A stretch of 17,062 nucleotides of DNA. Source: Bacillota bacterium. Lineage in GTDB: Bacteria > Bacillota > Clostridia > Acetivibrionales > DSM-1351. The position numbers and the translations under genes were made by a program. Under the pieces are notes generated by a model. The model ran no database searches. It was not told where the DNA came from and saw only the letters and a list, made by a program, of their open reading frames with translations. This document shows, piece after piece, positions 13,446-17,062 of the stretch (position 1 is the stretch's first letter; each line of letters begins with the position of its first letter). The stretch lies in assembly GCA_023436485.1 (NCBI GenBank), contig JAEZIU010000276.1:1-17062 (forward strand). The letters run 5' to 3'.

Positions 13446-14795
13446 ATGTTTAAAAAGGTAATAGCTTCTGTTTTAACAGGCGTTATGGTACTCGGAATGG
13501 CTGCCTGCGGAAACACAGAGTCAGGTGACAGTACTGCTTCTGCATCAAGTTCAGCAGCTAGCACTAGTTCAGTAGCATCTACTTCTTCACCGGCTGCTGC
13601 ATCAACTGACTTTACAAAGGCTTCCGGAACAGTAGTAATGTGGAACTGGGAAAATCAGGATCAGCTTAAGACATCATTAGCTGATTTCAATACCAGATAT
13701 CCAAATGTAAAGGTTGAATCAGTACCGGTTGCAAGTGCAGACTATGTTAAGAAAATAAGGACTGCAGTAGCAGCAAAAACTGCTTTACCGGATGTAATCA
13801 GAGGAGAAGTTGGTTTCAGAGGAACTCTCTTTGACATGGATATTTGTGAAGATCTTTCACAAGCTCCATACAACTTTGATAAGAGCAAATTGGCTGAAAA
13901 GGCATTACCACTTGTTTCAAATGACAAGGGACAGATATTAGGAGCTCCAACTCAGTTTAACCCATCAGGTATTGCTTACAGAAGAAGCATGACAAAGAAA
14001 TTATTCAATACTGATGATCCTAAAGTATTGGCAGACAAGTTTAAGACTTGGGACGATGTAATCACTGCCTTCAAGGATGCTAAGATAGATGGTAAGAAGG
14101 TATTTGCATTTAGATCTGTAAGAGATATATTCCATATAGTTGACGGATATAATCCACAAAACCCAATTCAAGATGGAACAATCAAGTTTAATGAAGTTTA
14201 TCTTCCTACATTCCAAATTATAGAAAAGATGTGGAAGGCTGGCGTTATCAACAAATATGACATGTGGGCTCCTAACTGGACTGCATCATTTGCTAAGAGC
14301 GAGGATGTATTCTCAGCAGCAGCTCCTTGGTTCCTCAAGTACGTTATAGAACCAGCTGATACCAAAGGTAAAGGTGACTGGGGAGTAACAGTTGCTCCAG
14401 GCGGAATGTTCAACTGGGGTGGTACTGCATTGTCAATCTGGAAGGATTCAAAGGTTAAGGATGCAGCTTGGGGTTACATAGCTGATCAGGTACTTAATGA
14501 AAAAGGTGTTAAGAGTGCATTCACAACTGGTTTGAATATTACTCCTGTTAAAGAATTCATGGATAAACCAGGCTTCTTCAGCCAAAAAGAAGAATACTGG
14601 GGCGGACAGGATGTAGGACAATTCTACATGGATAACATGGATGCAGTTAAAGTTAAGTCATTAGGTAAGTACGATAACTTATATGAAGAGAACTTTAAAT
14701 TAGGATTACAGGAAATCAAAAAAGGTAAGACTGCACAAGAAGCAGTTGATGTTATGATTGCAGATATGAAGAAAAGTGTTCCTGAACTGAAGTAA
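13446..14795 (+). CDS. cuaA: Cello-oligosaccharide-binding lipoprotein of ABC importer (CuaA-like)
   Basis: A 449-residue family 1 solute-binding protein. The signal peptide ends in the lipobox GMAAC with C21 lipidated. A Ser/Ala/Thr-rich linker (about 22-55) then tethers the domain away from the membrane. The mature part opens TVVMWNWENQDQLKTSLADF. It is rich in tryptophan (WNWEN near 64-66, MWAPNW near 275, WFLKY near 296, FNWGGTALSIW near 321), suited to stacking on sugar rings. An ideal AAGGAGG precedes the start. Codons are noticeably more regular than in cuaD, for example many GCA, GCT, GTT and AAG, as expected for a very highly expressed gene. The two permeases follow, so it is the uptake receptor. 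It is assigned to CuaA of the cellodextrin importer by cluster layout; xylo- or other oligosaccharides cannot be excluded. Confidence 0.87.
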   Translation: MFKKVIASVLTGVMVLGMAACGNTESGDSTASASSSAASTSSVASTSSPAAASTDFTKASGTVVMWNWENQDQLKTSLADFNTRYPNVKVESVPVASADYVKKIRTAVAAKTALPDVIRGEVGFRGTLFDMDICEDLSQAPYNFDKSKLAEKALPLVSNDKGQILGAPTQFNPSGIAYRRSMTKKLFNTDDPKVLADKFKTWDDVITAFKDAKIDGKKVFAFRSVRDIFHIVDGYNPQNPIQDGTIKFNEVYLPTFQIIEKMWKAGVINKYDMWAPNWTASFAKSEDVFSAAAPWFLKYVIEPADTKGKGDWGVTVAPGGMFNWGGTALSIWKDSKVKDAAWGYIADQVLNEKGVKSAFTTGLNITPVKEFMDKPGFFSQKEEYWGGQDVGQFYMDNMDAVKVKSLGKYDNLYEENFKLGLQEIKKGKTAQEAVDVMIADMKKSVPELK

Positions 14796-14827
14796 TTTCG
14801 GAATTATCTGAATGTTATTGATGATTT

Positions 14828-14864
14828 AGGAGAGGGTGAAATTCCCTCTCCTTGATTATTTTAC
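14828..14864 (+). terminator. Partial terminator or mRNA-stabilising hairpin after cuaA
   Basis: AGGAGAGGG (14828-14836) pairs perfectly with CCCTCTCCT (14844-14852) around a seven-base loop. The tail TGATTATTTTA is only partly T. Such elements after a binding-protein gene usually protect the 3' end or reduce read-through, giving more binding protein than permease. Confidence 0.7.
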
Positions 14865-14901
14865 TGTTAGTACTTAATCAAGCACACGGGGGTGGTTAGT
14901 A

Positions 14902-15822
14902 ATGAAAAATCTCTCAAAGAAATCGACACCTTATATTTTCATGGCACCTTACTTCCTGCTTTTCATAGCATTTTCTTTAATACCTATATTTTATACGTTG
15001 TATATGAGCCTTAATGAATGGGACGGATACTCTGATATAAAATTTATAGGATTAGCAAATTATCAGAGAATGTTTGAAAATGGGGAGTTTGTTCTAGCTC
15101 TTAAAAATACTGCAATTATCATGCTTATGTTGATACCGTTGCAGTTAATATTTGCAATAGTTATTGCTTATATGATAAATTCAAAACTTGTAAGGCATAA
15201 AGAAGTCTTTAAGACTGCGGTTTTTACTCCATATCTTGTTATACCGATAGCTGCGGGATTGTTGTGGGCATTCTTCTTCGATGGAGGTTCATCCGGAACA
15301 ATTAATGCAATCTTAATGAAATTGCATCTTCTTAAAGAGCCCATTGATTATCTTGCAAGCCCGAAATTAGCAAAAGTTGTTATTGCAGTTATTATGTTGT
15401 GGAGATACACAGGATATTGCGTACTGTTCTTTATAGCCGGTTTTGTATCAGTACCGGAGGAATTGTATGAGGCTGCACGTGTTGATGGAGCCAGAGCATG
15501 GCACAATTTCTGGAATATTTCTCTTCCAATGATAAAGCCAATAATTATATATATGGTTATCACATCCCTTATAGGTGGTTTCCAGACTTTTGATGAACCA
15601 AATATAATTTATACTCAGGGAAATTACCAAACTGGTGCATATTCAGGGGGACCTGATAGTTCGGTAATGACTTTGGTAATGCTTATGGGAAAGGGTGCGT
15701 TCCAGAACTCTCAGTATGGCTATGGAAGTGCTGTTGCATATGGTATGTTTGTTGTAATAGCAATATTCTCATTTATTTCATTAAAGTTCATGAATGGGGG
15801 GGATAAAGATGGAGCAATCTAA
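14902..15822 (+). CDS. cuaB: ABC sugar importer permease, MalF-like (CuaB-like)
   Basis: A 306-residue inner-membrane component of a CUT1-type carbohydrate ABC importer. Six hydrophobic segments are visible, at about 10-35, 68-95, 107-130, 157-184, 210-230 and 272-294. The cytoplasmic EAA loop that docks the ATPase is EELYEAARVDGARAWHNFWN at about 186-205, followed by ISLPMIKP, matching the family pattern with its invariant Gly. GGGGGTGG lies six bases before the ATG. It follows cuaA by 106 bp, with a partial terminator in between, and its stop overlaps cuaC. It forms the channel with CuaC. No ATPase gene lies in the window, so the ATP-hydrolysing partner is encoded elsewhere, MsiK-like by analogy. 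Confidence 0.92.
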   Translation: MKNLSKKSTPYIFMAPYFLLFIAFSLIPIFYTLYMSLNEWDGYSDIKFIGLANYQRMFENGEFVLALKNTAIIMLMLIPLQLIFAIVIAYMINSKLVRHKEVFKTAVFTPYLVIPIAAGLLWAFFFDGGSSGTINAILMKLHLLKEPIDYLASPKLAKVVIAVIMLWRYTGYCVLFFIAGFVSVPEELYEAARVDGARAWHNFWNISLPMIKPIIIYMVITSLIGGFQTFDEPNIIYTQGNYQTGAYSGGPDSSVMTLVMLMGKGAFQNSQYGYGSAVAYGMFVVIAIFSFISLKFMNGGDKDGAI

Positions 15823-16636
15823 TAGAGTTTATTCCTTTATTATGTATATATTTCTTGCTATTGGTGCAGTAATTGCTATAGGTCCTTTTTATCTTATGGT
15901 AATAATGAGTACTTATGATTCAAATGCCCTTTTTACCGACCTTCATTTATTGCCTGGAAATAATTTCATGATAAATATTAAGGATGTATTTCTAAATGCA
16001 GGATTCGGGAGATACTATTTCAATAGTATATACATTGCTGTACTTTCAACAGTATTGACAGTACTTGTATGTGCAATGTGCGGATATGCACTTGCAAAGT
16101 TTGATTTCAAGTTCAAAAAACCAGCACATTATGCAATTTTGATTACTATGATGCTTCCTACTCAGCTCGGTCTGATAGCATTTGTAACTGAAATGAATAA
16201 GATTGGTTGGACTGATTCACATTTGTCACTTATCATTCCTGCAGCCGCAAATGCATTTGCAGTTTACTGGATAAGACAATACACAGTTCAAGGCGTTCCG
16301 ACAGAAATAATTGAGAGCGGAAGAATGGATGGATGTACGGAAGGTGGCATTTTCTTTAAATTGGTTGTGCCATTTATTAAGCCGGCTCTTGGTTCACAGG
16401 CTTTGTTATGCTTTATGGCATCTTGGAACAACTATCTGTTACCACTGGTATTAATCAGTGACCAGAAGAAGTACACTGTAACTCTTGGATTATCAACACT
16501 GGATGCGTTGTACAGAGCAAACTATGGTGCCAGAATAGCAGCGTTGGTTATTGGTACAATACCTATGTTCTGTATATTCCTGGTATTCTCAAAGTCACTT
16601 ATTCAAGGTATTACTGCAGGTTCTGTAAAAGGCTAA
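15809..16636 (+). CDS. cuaC: ABC sugar importer permease, MalG-like (CuaC-like)
   Basis: A 275-residue second permease subunit of the same importer. Hydrophobic segments start at about residues 8-30 and 67-92, with four more following. The EAA-type loop is PTEIIESGRMDGCTEGGIFFKLVVPFIKP at about 165-193; its first part reads ESGRMDG in place of EAA...DG, a variation common in MalG-type subunits. ATG 15809 is chosen over the in-frame ATG at 15794 because a GGGGGG run (15796-15802) stands six bases before it and the earlier ATG would sit on that run. It overlaps the end of cuaB by 14 bp, so the two subunits are probably made in equal amounts by coupled translation. Confidence 0.92.
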   Translation: MEQSNRVYSFIMYIFLAIGAVIAIGPFYLMVIMSTYDSNALFTDLHLLPGNNFMINIKDVFLNAGFGRYYFNSIYIAVLSTVLTVLVCAMCGYALAKFDFKFKKPAHYAILITMMLPTQLGLIAFVTEMNKIGWTDSHLSLIIPAAANAFAVYWIRQYTVQGVPTEIIESGRMDGCTEGGIFFKLVVPFIKPALGSQALLCFMASWNNYLLPLVLISDQKKYTVTLGLSTLDALYRANYGARIAALVIGTIPMFCIFLVFSKSLIQGITAGSVKG

Positions 16637-17061
16637 CTGCAGGGTTATGTACAGATTTCTTGTACATGCGATTTAAAATAGGTTTTTGTTTCGCTTACCT
16701 TATAATATAGGTATTAAGCGAGTTTGAAATAAACTGGTTAAATTACTCTTTGAGCAGATATATGACTGCTCAAAGAAAATTAACTGGGTAATGTAAATGG
16801 ATAATTATTATTACAACTAAGCCATGACAAAATTTTGCACATTAAAGCAAGTTGTTCTATTCAAGTTTTTATTAATTTGAATAGAATATAAATAGATTGA
16901 TTTTCTACAAAAAATTGCATTATTAAACTTTTTGTACGAAAAAATGGCATCGGCAATTATACAATACCAAAAATTAAAGTATTGTTTCACTTGTTGTCTA
17001 TAAACAATATATCTGTGTTGTAAAAGTTTTTTAAAAGTAGAAATAGGCGGGGGAAGAATTG
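16637..17061 (+). other. Gene-free tail with several inverted repeats
   Basis: No convincing coding frame is seen. Five perfect or near-perfect inverted repeats occur: ATGTACA/TGTACAT (about 16649-16669), TCGCTTA/TAAGCGA (about 16688-16720), CTTTGAGCAG/CTGCTCAAAG (16748-16775), TTCTATTCAA/TTGAATAGAA (16855-16886) and ACAATAC/GTATTGT (16961-16985). None has a clear T run, so none is a classic terminator. They may stabilise or process the transcript running into the next gene. A promoter here is not evident. Confidence 0.6.
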
Positions 17062-17062
17062 A
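17049..17062 (+). promoter_or_regulatory. Ribosome binding site of the next gene (start at window edge)
   Basis: GGGGGAAG (17049-17056) is a strong ribosome site of the same G-rich style as those of cuaB and cuaC. The last base, A at 17062, could be the first of an ATG eight bases on; a TTG at 17059-17061 is the alternative. By comparison with the known cluster the next gene would be cbpA, cellobiose phosphorylase, but no coding sequence is visible. Confidence 0.5.

Noticed and set aside
15794..15808. Earlier ATG for cuaC
   Set aside because: It falls at the edge of the G run that serves as the ribosome site for ATG 15809.
1..17062. CRISPR arrays, tRNA or rRNA genes, insertion sequences or prophage genes
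   Set aside because: I saw no regularly spaced repeats, cloverleaf-like or ribosomal sequence, transposase or phage motifs. All long frames are explained by chromosomal housekeeping, transport and signalling genes.

Overview
The window is AT-rich, has strong AGGAGG-type ribosome binding sites and typical low-GC Gram-positive promoters, and carries genes usual in Firmicutes. The best match is a mesophilic cellulolytic clostridium of the Ruminiclostridium group. The strongest clue is the second half. Its order (solute-binding lipoprotein, YesM-type sensor kinase, YesN-type regulator, second solute-binding lipoprotein, two permeases) matches, from memory, the published cellodextrin signalling and uptake cluster cuaD-S-R-A-B-C-cbpA of R. 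cellulolyticum. No database search was possible, so species and cua names rest on gene order and protein type.

Region 1 (1-711) is a divergent regulatory block. On the minus strand lies the N-terminal part of a ThiT thiamine transporter S component, preceded by a consensus promoter, a well-conserved TPP riboswitch and an intrinsic terminator. On the plus strand is the uvrA promoter with a LexA/DinR-type SOS box over its -35. Region 2 (712-5545) holds uvrA with a strong terminator, then a two-gene operon: a DUF47/PhoU-like accessory protein overlapping a PiT phosphate transporter. Three 11-bp-spaced Pho-box-like repeats sit at its promoter.

Region 3 (5546-8137) is a monocistronic ClpE-like AAA+ chaperone with an N-terminal zinc ribbon and its own terminator. 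Region 4 (8138-13276) is the cuaD-cuaS-cuaR-like three-component signalling operon, closed by a near-perfect terminator. Region 5 (13277-17062) is the transporter operon cuaA-cuaB-cuaC. A partial terminator follows the binding-protein gene. A 426-bp tail rich in inverted repeats ends in a ribosome binding site for a gene beginning at or just beyond the window edge, expected to be the cellobiose phosphorylase.

Inferred working model: extracellular cello-oligosaccharides bind the lipoprotein CuaD, which signals through the membrane kinase CuaS to the AraC-type regulator CuaR. CuaR then activates cuaABC and probably the downstream phosphorylase gene. No ABC ATPase gene is present in the cluster, so the permeases must use a shared ATPase encoded elsewhere. 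The system is striking but, if the match is right, it has already been described. The less explored features are the RNA and DNA structures between its genes.
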